DNA of 64,000 nt. It comes from Bradysia coprophila. Lineage: Eukaryota; Arthropoda; Insecta; Diptera; Sciaridae. A model generated the notes under the pieces. It had not been told where the DNA came from, ran no database searches, and worked only from the letters and a program-made list of their open reading frames with translations. A program made the position numbers and the translations under genes. The stretch is from NCBI RefSeq assembly GCF_014529535.1, contig NW_023503727.1, forward strand, positions 620,001 through 684,000, read 5' to 3'. Positions 11,284 to 23,400 of this stretch are shown piece after piece; the stretch's first letter is position 1; every line of letters begins with the position of its first letter.

Positions 11284-11464
11284 CAGGGCCTATTTTTGGT
11301 AAATTTTTTTGGAAAACTTTACCTAAATTTACCAATTTTTTGGAAAAGTTTACCAAAGCTTTTCTAAATTTACCAAATTTGCCAAAATTTACCAAATAAA
11401 TTTTTGGTAAATTTTGGAAAATTTGGTAAATTTTACCAAAAAAAATTACCAAAAATAGGCCCTG
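11284..11464. mobile_element. hAT-like MITE, CAGGGCCTATTTTTGG family, 8-bp duplication (gatcaaat)
   Basis: A 181-bp foldback element with termini CAGGGCCTATTTTTGGTAAA. It is flanked by exact gatcaaat repeats at 11276-11283 and 11465-11472. The interior is made of TTACCAAA/TTTGGTAA words. It is the best preserved member of its family in the window. Confidence 0.9.
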
Positions 11465-11472
11465 GATCAAAT

Positions 11473-12540
11473 AGTGCATTTTACTGACTGCCCTTTTAAT
11501 ACTTCGATTTTGACGACTTTTGAGTAGAACATTTTTTGTTACTCAGAATATGGTTTTACGTCGATTAAAAATGACTTGTGAAAACTTCTGCCCTTTATTT
11601 TCACCCCGTCGCATACAACGATCATCTGATTAAAGACAACGAAAGTGAAAGAAAAAAATGTTTGTCCTATTGCCTTTGAGCGCTGCTACGACTATGTAAG
11701 AAAGATATAGACCAAGTGTATAAATCTCATGCAACTTACATTGTAGAAAAACCAAACTGATGTCAAAGTGTCAGTGAAACGTGAAAGTTAAAAATTTTTC
11801 TGTCAAATTGTCCCCAACTTCACTTCCCTTTGACTCAGCTTATATAAGCTGGGTGAGATACATATGTACTAGTCCTACTCTCATAACGGATATCTCAAAC
11901 AGGGTCCCTATTTCCAATCATGGAAAATGACGTCACTTTTGAACCAAAAATGACGCCATTTTCCAGAGAGTTTCATCTACCATGATTGAAAATAGGGCTC
12001 AACTCAGCAAACGAAAGCACGAGAACGAACACGGTTTTCGTCTTAAATCACTTCTAACAATAATGTGACATAGGCATCAAACCGTGGCCATATGAGGCAC
12101 TGATATCGAAACAGGCCGTCGGTCCTTAAAAAAACATTTAATTAAATTAAAAAATATTGCAACTAAGAAACAAGATGTTTTTAAAACAGTAAAAACTCCA
12201 CATTCAATAATCAAAAAAATAAAAAATAATTCAAAGTAGACGAATAGAATAACGGTCGGTGTCGTTGCGTCTTTTGATAAAAATTAGAATTTTTTTCTTT
12301 TCTTCTCTTGAGTTCAATAAAAACACTTTCTCAACAATAATAACTATAATACTTATAGAGTGTGATGATCGAATAACTAAATCAATATTAGGTCTGGGCT
12401 GCAGTCATTCTATTTTTGTTTTTGCATTTAACATCATCGACAACATTGGTGGTCCATTGCAATCAAATATCAAAATATTCGTGGGTGCATTTTCATTGAA
12501 AACATTGAGCTGAGTGTCAGGACGGGAGACGTGAAGAACA
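11473..12540. other. Non-coding, with an imperfect foldback at 11900-12000
   Basis: The only structure is a short inverted repeat, CCCTATTTCCAATCATGG near 11908 with CCATGATTGAAAATAGGG ending near 11997. No gene is supported. Confidence 0.4.
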
Positions 12541-12920
12541 GTGTTTTGCTTAGGGCTAGAATTGGGTTCGGGTTGACTTATTTCAATTCAGGCTCTCAAA
12601 CCTGGACTAAGATTTAATGTTCGACCCGAACTCGACCTGAACCGGAAATTTTCGATTTCGGGTTCAACCCGAACTGAACCCGAACCTGAACTTTGACTTT
12701 CAGGTCCGGTTCGGGAAACCCGAAATTTTTACACCAGAAATCTCAAATTTTCACTAAAAATCCCGACCTGATCCATCCAGAAGTGAAAGTTCAGGTTCGA
12801 GTCAAAATCGGGTCGAACCAATTAAGGCTCGGTTTCGGTTAGGGCTGAACCCGAAATCGAAAATTTCAGGTTCATATCAGGTTCGACCCGATCTTAGTTC
12901 TTAGTTCACGTTCGGGTTCC
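12541..12920. repeat. Decayed GGGTTCGGGTT/CCCGAACC repeat
   Basis: Dense words such as AACCCGAACTGAACCCGAAC and GGTTCGGG occur in both orientations, resembling a diverged relative of the CAGGTC-rich elements. Ends are not definable. Confidence 0.45.
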
Positions 12921-13588
12921 GCTCAGACCGAACCAGACTCATACTGTGCATTAGTTGTGCCTTTCCCGAAATTTGACGAATTTCCCTAATTTATTTCGAG
13001 AAAACATTTCACACCCAAGCTAACCAGCTCTCAAACATCTGTTATCACAACAGCAGGAATTGATTGTAGACCAGACCTCAATCCTGACACTATATCTATT
13101 TGCTTGAGTGCAGCGAACACCCCGACCAGTGAGCTGACCCAATCTCAACCACTTTGTCATCCTGGTGGGTAACAATCAAATTGCGAGTTGGAATCGAAAG
13201 TGGGCAGACATTGGGTCAGTGTGCGAGAGGAAAGTGGATGAGTCGACGCTGCACACGCAAGTGACATGCAAAGTCTTTTTAAACCGAAAACAAACAAAAA
13301 ATTGGTGAGACTAATAATCCGGTGAAAATTGTCGATGTCGATGATAGGTATGCATGCAAATTGTCGATAAGACGGAGGTAGATAGATAGAGTGAGAGATT
13401 GATGAAATACGCAGCGGACAGCAGTGGGATCAAAAACAACCGAGTGGAATGTGACAACAATGGCAAGATTGCATGGAATGTTTGGTTCGGTGACGGAATA
13501 ACAAAGTACCTCCGGTTTCATCACTCTCTCTCTTTCTCTCTCTCCCTCCACCCACATGTAGTATACAGTCATGCAGCAGTGGTATGGT
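12921..13588. other. 3' flank of the minus-strand zinc-finger gene; CT microsatellite
   Basis: A CT-rich microsatellite lies at about 13521-13548. No other gene is recognised. Confidence 0.5.
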
Positions 13589-14663
13589 CTAAACGGAATG
13601 TGTTGTTGCTTTGTGTTTCCGGAAATTTGAAGGATCCGTAAATTCCTTTAAGCAGATATGACATTTGTACGGTTTGAATCCGTTGTGGATGTTCATGTGT
13701 ACCTTCAGACTCGACCTGAAAGCAGATAATTGTTTCGTGTAATCGACAAACCGCCTGAAATATTCACTGAAACAGCAACGGAACGGAACACTTACGATTG
13801 GGTGTAAGTCTTGTCACAAACCGTACATTTGTGGGGCTTGTCACCTGTATGCCCGTACTTGTGGGATCGTAAGCTCGAGATTTGATTAAAGCCCTTGCCG
13901 CAAACGTCACATTTGTGCGGCCGATGGCCGTTATGAACGTTGAGGTGATTCTTTAAGTTGGACGATTGCGAAAATGTTTTTTCACATAAACTGCAAAAGG
14001 AAACAATTCAAACGTTTGTGAGCTCGCCCGTTGCGGGAAGAACGGGATCATGTCCTCGGTTAATTACCTGCATTTGTAAGGTTTGTTGTTGTGCACGTTC
14101 ATATGAATCTTGAGGCTAAACATCTGATTGAATTCCTGATTGGAGTGGAAAGAAAAATGATTAAAAATCCAACGCACCGCCCCGCCCAACCACTTTCTCA
14201 CCTTATCACATTGGTCGCATTTAAACATAACATTGTTGATGTGAACCTGCTGATGAACCTTCAGATTCCGCTCGTGACTGTACGCCTGACCGCAAATCTT
14301 GCACTTGAACGGCTTGTAATTGTCCGAATGCTGTTTCATATGGTTGGTGAGATCCGTTTCGAGCACAAATTGCTCGGGACACAATTCGCATTGGAATTTC
14401 TTCTCGTCGTTGTGTATGTGCATGTGGATGCGTAGATGTTGGATCAGCGTGAACGATTTCTTGCACACATCACATTCGATGGGACTCGGCCGGTTCCGGT
14501 CATCGTTCAGCATTAGAGCATGAGATTTGAACGCTTGATCGAATGTTTCCAGTCGCACCTCGCATTGGTTGTATTGTGGCGCCGGTTCGATTAATTGGCT
14601 GGTTAGCGTGTCGTACGTTTGATGGTTGTTTATGTCATAGTTCATGTAGTTTGAATCATCCAT
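13589..14663 (-). CDS. C2H2 zinc-finger protein, 4 coding exons, 8 fingers
   Basis: Probable nuclear DNA-binding regulator. Exons: 14663-14202, 14135-14068, 13990-13796 and 13715-13589 (stop TAG at 13591-13589). Donors are GTGAGA, GTAATT, GTAAGT; acceptors are ATCAG, TGCAG and TTCAG. Phases 0, 2 and 2 all match, giving 283 aa. The first 63 residues are Asp/Asn/Gln-rich with no domain I recognise. Eight C2H2 fingers then run from CDVC at residue 64 to the C terminus, most joined by short TGEKP-like linkers (for example TGDKPHKC). The fourth finger is split by intron 1 and the seventh by intron 3. Before the ATG, TTCCATTTTCCAG suggests a splice acceptor, so a 5' UTR exon probably lies upstream. 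No ZAD or BTB domain is seen. Confidence 0.88.
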
Positions 14664-16925
14664 TTCCGCTGGAAAATGGAACGAGAGAACGGGAAATTTT
14701 AGATGTTAATTCCAAGTGGGCTACGTGGGACGTTCTATGGGGTTACATTAACGGAATGGATGCCTGAAAATGTCCGAAAAAGCCTATGCAGCCTAGGGTT
14801 TGACAAGAAAAAAAAACCTAGCGGACGATTTTCCACAAGTGAGTTTCAACTGGTTAGGTTTGACTGTGAGCTAGTTATTTAAACCTGAACTCGGAAAAAA
14901 ATTCTTTTCTAGTTTGATGCTTCGAGGTCAAGGTCAAGGTGTGCGTAGAGCTAAATTTCAGTAGAAGCTGAACCTTGACATGGACCTCGATGAACCTGAG
15001 ACGCATTAAGACAAAGAGATTATAGAGACTGATTGTCAGTCAGTGACTGATCTGTTTGTTAACGATGAACGTGAGCCTGCACCAAAAAAATGAAATTTGA
15101 CTGTAAACGACGTCAAAATTAATCTAAGGAAAAGATCCTCTAAGCCCCTGTGAGTCTTTCTGAAGGCAACAGGTAAAAAATCATCGTAAGATGCATGGAT
15201 GGAAAGACGAAGTGGATGAAAGAATCCAGAGTGGAAGTGTCAGTGGCATGTACTACGATTGCAACTCACGCAGTATCCTTCCTAAAATGGAAGTGTTTTT
15301 GCTGTATCATCGTATGCAAGTGGCCCATCGTATGCAAGAGTAGTAGGCGGAGTGAAAATGGCTGTAGTCGTGAAAATTTTTGCTCGTCGAATTTTTCAGT
15401 ATTTTTGTGTTTTTTTGTTCGGTTTCTGTTGTTTTGTGATCTGATAGACTGGGAAGTGGTTTAAGGTTGTGGGTATGCTGGTTTTTTGTTCCAATAGTTG
15501 CGAAATTCGACGAAGATTGAAAGTGGAGAAAGAGCATCAAAAAGTGACTGAAGCAGTGTGAATGAGCAGAACCGCAAGCTGAGTGATTGTGATACGGGCC
15601 GTTGGAGGTCCATTATTCTAATGAGACCGTTGGAGGTCCCAGTGGCAGCTAATTGGAGGTCTCGTCTTTCGTCATTTACTGGCTCACCGTGGATTGTCTG
15701 TAGCTTGTGGTGAAATTTTGTGAATGCATTTTTGGTACGAAGGGCTGCTGTATTATGGCAGTTTCGTGTTCGAGGGCTATGGTGGGTGGTAGGTCAATTT
15801 AAGTAATGTTCCAGTACAGGAAAGTGGCAGGATGGAAAGTGTCACGTTGAAGTTGCGCTGGACTGAATGAATGGTATGGTTTGTATGAATGGTGTTGCGT
15901 GAAAGCCGGAATCACGGAAGCAGAGTAAAGTAGGATGAGCCGCGTACGTTTGAATGAGGGCGGATACTGAGCTTGTTGGAATATGCAAAGGTTGAATGGA
16001 AATGCAGGAAGAACGTCACCAAACCGCGCAGATTGGAACAGACAGCGACAAGGAAGGAACGCGAGGATGGCGGGTCGCTAAGTGTGTAGTAAGTGCACTG
16101 GCCAGAGAGGTAATTCGACTGACTATATTGACTAAATGAAAGATAACGTTTGTAGCTAGTCCGACTGTTAGACCGAGCGGCGGCAGTTGTTGTTAGTTAC
16201 CTCTGTAACATACAGAGGTATATAAGTTCTAGCAACTTGAGTGGCGGCCCAGCGCTGCAGACCTTAGACTGGCCTGGGGAATTCTCGAGAGACAACCAGG
16301 ACAGTCTCTGTACAGCTTGGATGGCCGAAGAGTAACAGGAAACGCGACGTGCTTTTCCCTTGCTGTTCTAAAAGAGCCTGACTGGGACCAGGGCCTGGTC
16401 CCCAGCTCAAGATGTGAAGTCTGAGTCTGAGTCTATGATCGTATGCAAGTGGCCTATGAAAATAAGACTTGGGACAGGTCAATTTTGTCTTGAACCTGGA
16501 ACCGTCGACCTGAAAAGTTTCAGGTTATGTTCAGGTAGCTCATTAAAATTACCTGATTAAAGGAGGTAAATTCTAATTAGAAATTTGACTGTCAAATTGG
16601 AACAATTTTACATAAAATGTCAGGTAATCTGAAAAACAGCCAGGTCAGGTCAGGTTATTATTTTTCAGGCCGAATCAGATTACAGGTTGATTCAGGTCAG
16701 ATCAAAGTAAAATGATTCAGGTTCAGGTAACCTGGCTTTGGGTTGAAAACAAACGGACCTGGCCTTAGAAAAATGGATGAAGGAATGAAAATGGATATGG
16801 TGGCATAAACGAGATAACAGGAATGGACGGCTCAAAATACAATTGCATCTATCGTCGCAGTTAGCGTAGCACCCTTCCTGTTTTCTTCGAGAATACGAAA
16901 GGTATTTTGCTGTATTTTGTGTTAG
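14664..16925. other. Upstream region of the minus-strand zinc-finger gene
   Basis: No coding gene is recognised. Three copies of GTTGGAGGTC-like sequence lie at 15600-15665. A CAGGTC-rich decayed repeat occupies about 16480-16745. The region probably holds the 5' UTR exon and promoter of the gene ending at 13589. Confidence 0.4.
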
Positions 16926-17029
16926 GGAATCTCGCGCCGCGTCATTCACAATAACTCACGAAGTGACATCTTCCTTATACAAAATGTGTCAAAATGTGAA
17001 TTATTGTGAATGACGCGGCGCGAGATTCC
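16926..17029. mobile_element. Short MITE with GC-rich 29-bp inverted ends
   Basis: A 104-bp element. Arms 16926-16954 and 17001-17029 are complementary, starting GGAATCTCGCGCCGCGTCA. No flanking duplication was found. The CpG-rich arms contrast with the AT-rich surroundings. Confidence 0.7.
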
Positions 17030-17801
17030 TGGCAACCGTAAAGTCAATGTCTGTTTAAACTCTTTGCACTAAGGCGTAGGTGCTAAAAACGTAAACATTA
17101 GGATCGGCAATGCAATGAATATTTGAAATTTCGCAAGAATTCCACAGTTGGATCATTCACTGAAACTGTGCACAATATCGCCCATCTTTGGTGTTACATT
17201 TTAATTGAACAGTCGATCAGTTTTCAACAGATGACAGATACAGATACAACCGATTCAACTCCAACACTATCATTGAATAGAATTGACTTCTCTACAGTGT
17301 TGTATGTGCCGGTAGTATTGCAAGCTAAACAAAATTCGACAAAGTTTCAGGGTATCCAGCGTGAAGTCTACATTATACAGGAGCCTAATATCTATCGTCC
17401 AATAATTTCACTTGTTTTGATTCATGATCACATGCGAGATCAACGAATAATTATTACGTTGCGGTCGAGTATATATTTACTTCAACGACAATTTTACTGC
17501 ATTTGTATTCGAACATGCTATTGCGTATCATCTATGAATCAAATGCGAAAGCTGAGTGTTTTCAATATTGTTCTCACGTTTTGACTACACACCACTTTTG
17601 GGTCAACGAATGAAATAGGGACTCGTAACGATGGTTACCGTAATAAGAACTCGGTTGAACCATCGGTACAATTCAGACTGATTTAGAATTCTGCACACAA
17701 AATTCAGATTGTTTACACATCTCGACATAATATATACAGAAACTAACCTAACACACTAGTCGAACTTTATCTAATCTTTCTTTTTGCGTGTCAAATTTGT
17801 C
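17030..17801. other. No recognised gene (uncharacterised 153-codon frame)
   Basis: An open frame runs 17123-17584 on the plus strand without similarity I can name or splice support. It may be chance in AT-rich DNA. Confidence 0.3.
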
Positions 17802-17809
17802 AGATAGAC

Positions 17810-17971
17810 CAATGAAAGTCTAGAACAGGTATGGTCGATCGGCGAATTCGTCTTAAACGCACTCAGATTTTATGTCAAAATAATATGAAAATGAGTGCGT
17901 TTAAGTACGAAAATCAAATTTTTATGTCCTCCGGGCGGACAATAGACCATACCTGTTTTACACTTTCATTG
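17810..17971. mobile_element. hAT-like MITE with 8-bp duplication (agatagac)
   Basis: A 162-bp element with ends CAATGAAAGT and ACTTTCATTG and subterminal AACAGGTATGGTC in both orientations. Exact agatagac repeats lie at 17802-17809 and 17972-17979. It is non-coding. Confidence 0.88.
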
Positions 17972-17979
17972 AGATAGAC

Positions 17980-20290
17980 AACGAAATTCCTCGCGTATAT
18001 TGAAAATAGTGTTGCCATTAATGGGACTATTCTCCGATAGATAAAAAAACCGTTTTCGTTTTACCGATATCAAATTGTTTTCATTATTCAAACAACATTT
18101 GGGAAGTGATTGAACTTCGCCGACAGGAATATTGCAAAGGATAGAAGTTATGGACAGTGAGCAAAATCAAGTCAACAATTAAATTTCGACCGATGCCCAT
18201 TAAAAGCGAAATAATTCACTTCAGCCACTTTCACATTAAATTCGAATCAAAATTTTTCAACTAATTGCGATCGGATCGTGGTCGTTTAATTCCAGCTACA
18301 AAGCGAATGCACATTACACACTCGAAGTGGTCAGGTATTTTAATGCGATCAAAAGTTACAATTAAACGGCTAAATTCACTTGTAACTAGGAAGCAAACGA
18401 TCATTGGCACGTGGTATGTGTTTTGTCATATATCTGTTGCATGCTAGGCTTATTAATACTGTGGAAAATGGAAATTATGTGGTTCAGAGGAGTTTGAATA
18501 TTGCATTTGGTATGCTGACCCGTGAGGAGCTTAATAAGGAGAAATGTTCGAGAATGACAATAAGACTTTGAAATAAGAAACGACTCCTCATTCCTAGAAG
18601 CTAGCTACGATAATGTATCAAATCTGTTATTGCAGTGAGTTACATAATGATCTTGTACGATATACAGTAAATCGTAATTGTAATTGGTCGATTATCTAAA
18701 CTCTGTCGTAATTCAACTCATTTTGAACAAAAAAAATACAAATCCAACATTCTCGAAACAAACAGAGACAATAAAACATAAAATACGTCTCAGCTGTAAA
18801 ATGATGATAAGTATCCAACACGCAGCTAAAATCCACACGAAAAAAAAAAATCAACAAAATAACATCGATTTTCATCGAACGTAGAAATTTATCAAAATTT
18901 AGTCACTAATTGTAAGAAACATTTTAACGTTACGATATTGCAACAATTCAGTCATTATATACGTACAACCTGATTGATCACAAACCGACTGAATGAAAAA
19001 GCAAAAAAAATTCCGACCGAAAATTTCGTGGAATATTTAGTGATTTCATTCATCGACATCACACAATTCACGTGAAATAAAAAAAAGTTAAATTTCAAAA
19101 AAATCAATTTTTTTTTAAAAACAATTGTTCCGCAAGGCAATGCCAGTAAATAAATAATCCAAAGCACATAAACATTGCCACATTAATTGTTTGTTAGAAT
19201 TATTTTTTTCTTTAATTACCAATCAAACTCGTAAACGACTGACTGAGTACACAATTAAATGAGATTAAAACCTGCCTGACATCGTATATTGAAATTTATA
19301 ATAAAAAAAAAATGCCACCGGGGCAACTCAATGTATAGGCAATCTCAGGAATGATACATTTTACCGAATTTCTGAACCCGTTTCATTCAATCGGACAATT
19401 GATTTTCACTTTATGATTTTCGTATTTTGTACCTTTGATATATTATTCAGCTGAACATAATCACTTTATCGATTGTTCATATATTGATGATTTGAATATT
19501 CCAATAATAATTTAATTGCTATTGACTATTTAGTGACTATAGTGACGTTTCACCTTTTTTTCTCATTTGACAGAACCTGGGTACAGAAATACAGATTTAT
19601 TGACCCGTCATGTTGGTACGTCATGATGGTTTCGTAGAGCAAAACAAATCGATGTCGGACCCAGTTCACTTTTCTAATAAGAAAATGTTTTATTCGCATC
19701 ATCGAAACTTGAAGAAGCAATAGACTGTTACGATGAAATAGTCATTTGTGTACCTGTTTTAGACGATTGATTTTAGGCAATTTCGCGGATTGTAGGCCGA
19801 ACGAAGTGAGGCTTACAAGCGAAAGTGCCTTTAATCAACCGTCCCAAACAGGTGCACATGTGAGTTTTCATGCAGAGGGCCGGAAACCCGAGAAAATTCG
19901 AAAAATTGCCCTAATTTTCGGCCCCGAAGCATGAAAAGGATATATAATTTGGCATGGGTCAGAAATCTTACATAGCATCCTAGCAATGCTACGAGAACAG
20001 GAAACTTTTGGGAGAACACTTTTTAAACGATAACTTAAAGGCTGCTTCATAAAATTTCTCTAAATTTCCATTCAAGTTAACTTTCAAACTTAACGCGGCG
20101 ACGAAAATTTCCGCCACAACAGTACCAAATTTCAACAATTTTGTAAAGTTTCGCTTAACGATTGTATGCCGTTTTGCCGCTATCAGTGTCGAATCAACGG
20201 GGCTAGGTTATGTAAGGGTTCTAAAAAATCAGCAAGGTTCAAGATTTTAATCCACACCGTAAGGTGTTATCGTAAGGTATTATCTATATC
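17980..20290. other. Non-coding stretch
   Basis: AT-rich sequence without a supported gene. Short frames of 60-74 codons show no domain. No long inverted or direct repeat was noticed. Confidence 0.4.
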
Positions 20291-20298
20291 ATGGAAAC

Positions 20299-20484
20299 CA
20301 AGGCTGTATACTTTGGGGATGATAAAATGGCCGATTTCATACAAAAATTCACCTACTCTGATGATTCTCGTCGTCTTGATGATGTGGTGAATTTTTTGTA
20401 TATGTAAAGTCATCAGAAGTGGTGTGTTCCCGCGTATCTAATAAAATGGCGGTCTGCGTGACCTCCCCAAAGTATACAGCCTTG
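20299..20484. mobile_element. hAT-like MITE with 8-bp duplication (atggaaac)
   Basis: A 186-bp element with termini CAAGGCTGTATACTTTGGGG and the exact complement. Exact atggaaac repeats lie at 20291-20298 and 20485-20492. Ends of 21 bp pair perfectly. It is non-coding. Confidence 0.9.
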
Positions 20485-20492
20485 ATGGAAAC

Positions 20493-21979
20493 CACAAATT
20501 TTAGCTCGCTTTGCTCGCGGTCAACATTTCCATTCGACTTGAATTATAGTCCTTTTATTAATGACGTGGCAGGAAGTTGCATTTAGATTTAAGAAACTAT
20601 TAATTCTTTAAAAAAATGTTAAATATATTTTCCGGCCCTCGACTAAGTCTAATATTCCAAATACATCTCTGTAAGATTGTGTAAATGGAGGTCATGGTCA
20701 ACTTGGGCGATGATACAGACTACAGACTACATATCATGTCAACTTTCAAAAGTGTGTTTTAACTACGAATTTGAATTGGGGGTGTTTATGACTATATCCA
20801 GACCATTTGTATGAAAGAACACCAATTGTTAGCTATTAGAACACATGTAATATTTCTGACCCATGTAATTTTGGATCAGTTATTTTAACTTGCCTCGGGT
20901 GATATGTCAAAAATATGCAATACCATGTATGTACCCCAAGGCAAGTTATAATTAACTGGTCTTCGGAACTCCCACTCTGATGATCACAGTCTGTGATCAA
21001 TTTTTATATGAAACACAGAGAATAATGACTTTTAAAAGAAACGAAGTCGACTTATCCTATCATATCACTTTTTCCGAGAGTTACCGGAAAGGGTTAATGG
21101 TGACACTCTTCCACGAGAAAATGACCTCAAAAAGAGGATATATATGTAAATGTTCAGTGAAAGTAGTTAGTAAGAGTTGTTGTTTACCTTCCGAATAAAA
21201 TTTATACGATTGTAGCAGAAGAAACTTTGAAAAGTTAATGCAAATGTACAGACACAAACGGGTGAATTTACGTGACTCACATTTTTTTTTTACAGTATTT
21301 GCCTGAAGAATGTTAAAGGAATGGCTTTCTCGACTTGGATTTATTTGGTTTATTTTCCCTTATTACCTTGGGTAAAACCCTGGGTTTCAGGATTTATTTT
21401 GCTTGTAAACTGAGTTCGACTCTCAATTTTATTTTTCACTCAAGATGTTTTGACAGATGATCCTGAGACAAGTTAAATGGCTTTCGACAGATGTATAAAT
21501 CGCAATTTTCAATAGAGAAATTGCTAACTTTATTTGACAGTTGCGACAATTTCGTCATGAAAACAAGTGCCAAAAAACTTGCCTTGGGGTACTTGTCAAA
21601 GTATTTGCTTCTTTTTCAACGTGGTACGTTGAGAGCGAGAGGACAGAAGACCAGTTTATTTTAACTTGCCTTGACATACATGTCAAAATATCTTCTTCTC
21701 TTTCATCATAACACTCTATAAAACATTTTGAGTAGAGTAGATCGAAAATTGAACAACATTTTGATCGATGTCGGTAATGCAAACTTTTTGTCGATGTTGT
21801 CAAACCATCAAAGTGACAGTTTCATCCAAAAAATCAATTTTGTAAAATTTTGTTTGCAAACGATTTTGTACATTTCGTATCAAGTTGACAAAGTTATCAG
21901 ACAAGGATTACGATGGTATTCCGCGATTCAACTCTTTAACTGCTAATGCAAATGATTAATGTCGTAAATTTTGTTTCAG
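20493..21979. other. LSm4 upstream region, with small ACTTGCCT repeats
   Basis: No complete gene is seen. AACTTGCCT-type words recur at 20888, 20940 (inverted), 21575 and 21664, each followed or preceded by a run like TGTCAAAATAT, so they are fragments of one repeat. The start codon exon and promoter of LSm4 should lie here or further upstream. Confidence 0.4.
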
Positions 21980-22556
21980 TTACCTCTCTCTTTATTGAAA
22001 ACGGCACAAAGTCACCCGATGGTAAACATAACCATAAAATGATAGTCTTTCGGTGGAATCGTTAGCTGATTTGTTTGTTTGCCTTTTCAGTTGGTCGAGC
22101 TGAAAAATGGAGAGACATACAACGGACATTTGGTCAGCTGCGACACATGGATGAACATCAATCTCAGAGAAGTGATTTGCACATCCAAGGTAAATTGAGA
22201 GCCAGATTTTTGCGACGGAATTCAACCAATCGATTTCCTTCCGTTAGGATGGTGATAAATTTTGGCGTATGCCCGAGTGCTACATCCGGGGCAGTACAAT
22301 CAAATACCTTCGTATTCCCGACGAAGTCATTGACATGGTGAAAGAAGATGCACAAGTTAAGTCGCGTGGTCGTCAAGATATGAAAGGTGGACGAGGTGGC
22401 CAGAATCAACGCGGAGGAAATCGTGGTGGCAATCAAGGAGGCAACCGACCGTTTGCACAGCGAGGACGACAACAAGGCAGAGAAGGTGGTGGTGGTGGCG
22501 GCGGCGGCGGCGGTGGTGGTGGTCAAATGAATCACAATCGAAAACCAAAACAATAA
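21980..22556 (+). CDS. LSm4: LSm4, U6 snRNA-associated Sm-like protein (initiator exon not placed)
   Basis: Subunit of the heptameric Lsm2-8 ring, which binds the U6 snRNA 3' end in the nucleus, and of Lsm1-7, which promotes mRNA decapping in the cytoplasm. Exons: 21980-22021, 22091-22189 and 22248-22556, all phase 0, with 69 and 58-nt introns. The Sm1 motif region reads [19 protein letters not shown] and the Sm2 region [15 protein letters not shown], both almost identical to animal LSm4. The C-terminal tail is rich in RGG/GGN and ends in a run of 13 glycines followed by [10 protein letters not shown], as expected for the RG-rich LSm4 tail. The first coding exon should be just ATG, as in other animals; a possible ATG-GT lies near 21911 but its donor (GTATTC) is weak. 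With Met the product is about 150 aa. AATAAA lies at 22628-22633. Confidence 0.96.
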
Positions 22557-22627
22557 ATTTTGAACTGAGAGTTGTAGGTTCAGGCGGGTACATTTAAGGT
22601 TGTTTTTCGATTTCATATGCTGCTCTA

Positions 22628-22633
22628 AATAAA
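22628..22633 (+). terminator. LSm4 polyadenylation signal
   Basis: AATAAA occurs 72 bases after the LSm4 stop codon, a normal distance for a 3' end signal. Confidence 0.7.
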
Positions 22634-22835
22634 AGACTTGGATTAAGATGTTTTCGAAGTGGTGCTGTTTCATTTCTTTGCAACATAGGGCATAGGGCCA
22701 TTGTGTTACATTCAAACGAGAATCTAGGTTTGAGCTTGCTTTATTTCAGCTGGAGTAATGCAAAAACGAATGAAACCAGGAGGACCGGACCTCTATTTCC
22801 ACTTTGAAACTAGACACACCTTATGAATGACTACT

Positions 22836-22968
22836 TATCGATACTTCCCAAGAATCGTAAAATTGACATTGGTTTGACCGTAAAGGATATTTGTTCAACT
22901 CCCTGCAAAATTCAAATTTGACGTGTCATTGACCGCTAGCAAATTTTTCTCTGGATGTACTATCGATA
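22836..22968. promoter_or_regulatory. Two DRE-like TATCGATA sites
   Basis: TATCGATA occurs at 22836-22843 and 22961-22968. In Drosophila this octamer is the core of the DNA replication-related element bound by DREF, common at housekeeping promoters. Two copies within 133 bp lie between LSm4 and the candidate first exon at 23401, suggesting a promoter here for that gene. Confidence 0.5.
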
Positions 22969-23114
22969 AAGCAGTCAAATGTCACCAACGTCACCAAACA
23001 AAAACAAACCGACATAACCTCATTGTTGCGTGGTTTTCTCGTGTTTACATTTCGATTATTGCGGAATCGGTTCTAAATGAATATTTTCTCCCGATTTAAT
23101 CGTACCGTCGTGAG

Positions 23115-23119
23115 TTTTC
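23115..23119 (+). promoter_or_regulatory. Possible TCAGT initiator
   Basis: TTTTCAGTGAAA matches the arthropod initiator consensus TCAGT. It lies about 150 bp after the second DRE-like site and about 285 bp before the ATG at 23401. Five bases can match by chance. Confidence 0.3.
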
Positions 23120-23400
23120 AGTGAAATAGCAAGACAAAAATTGTTTTTATTTAACCAATTCATTTCATTATCCATTGCGAAAGAAGCCTGTAGACCAAAA
23201 ACTCAGTTGCATTGCTTTCAATTGAACATTCCGCTTGAAATTCCAAATAAAGACAATAAACACTCTTGCCATTTCCAACAAAAAATTAGGTCGCGTCATC
23301 AAAAGTTTTCATTCCGTGGAACGTGAACAAGGGAAATCATTTTCTCATCCATCGAGTGCAAAATCAATTCGTCCCAAATCCGAAAACTTTCTGCATCAAA

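Noticed and set aside
14091..14435. Plus-strand frames at 14091-14767
   Set aside because: They are shadows of the minus-strand zinc-finger exons, whose C2H2 pattern is unmistakable.
17123..17584. 153-codon plus-strand frame as a gene
   Set aside because: No family match by eye and no splice or conservation evidence; kept only as a note.
22164..22715. 183-codon minus-strand frame
   Set aside because: It is the antisense shadow of LSm4; its Thr/Ala runs are the complement of the glycine-rich tail.
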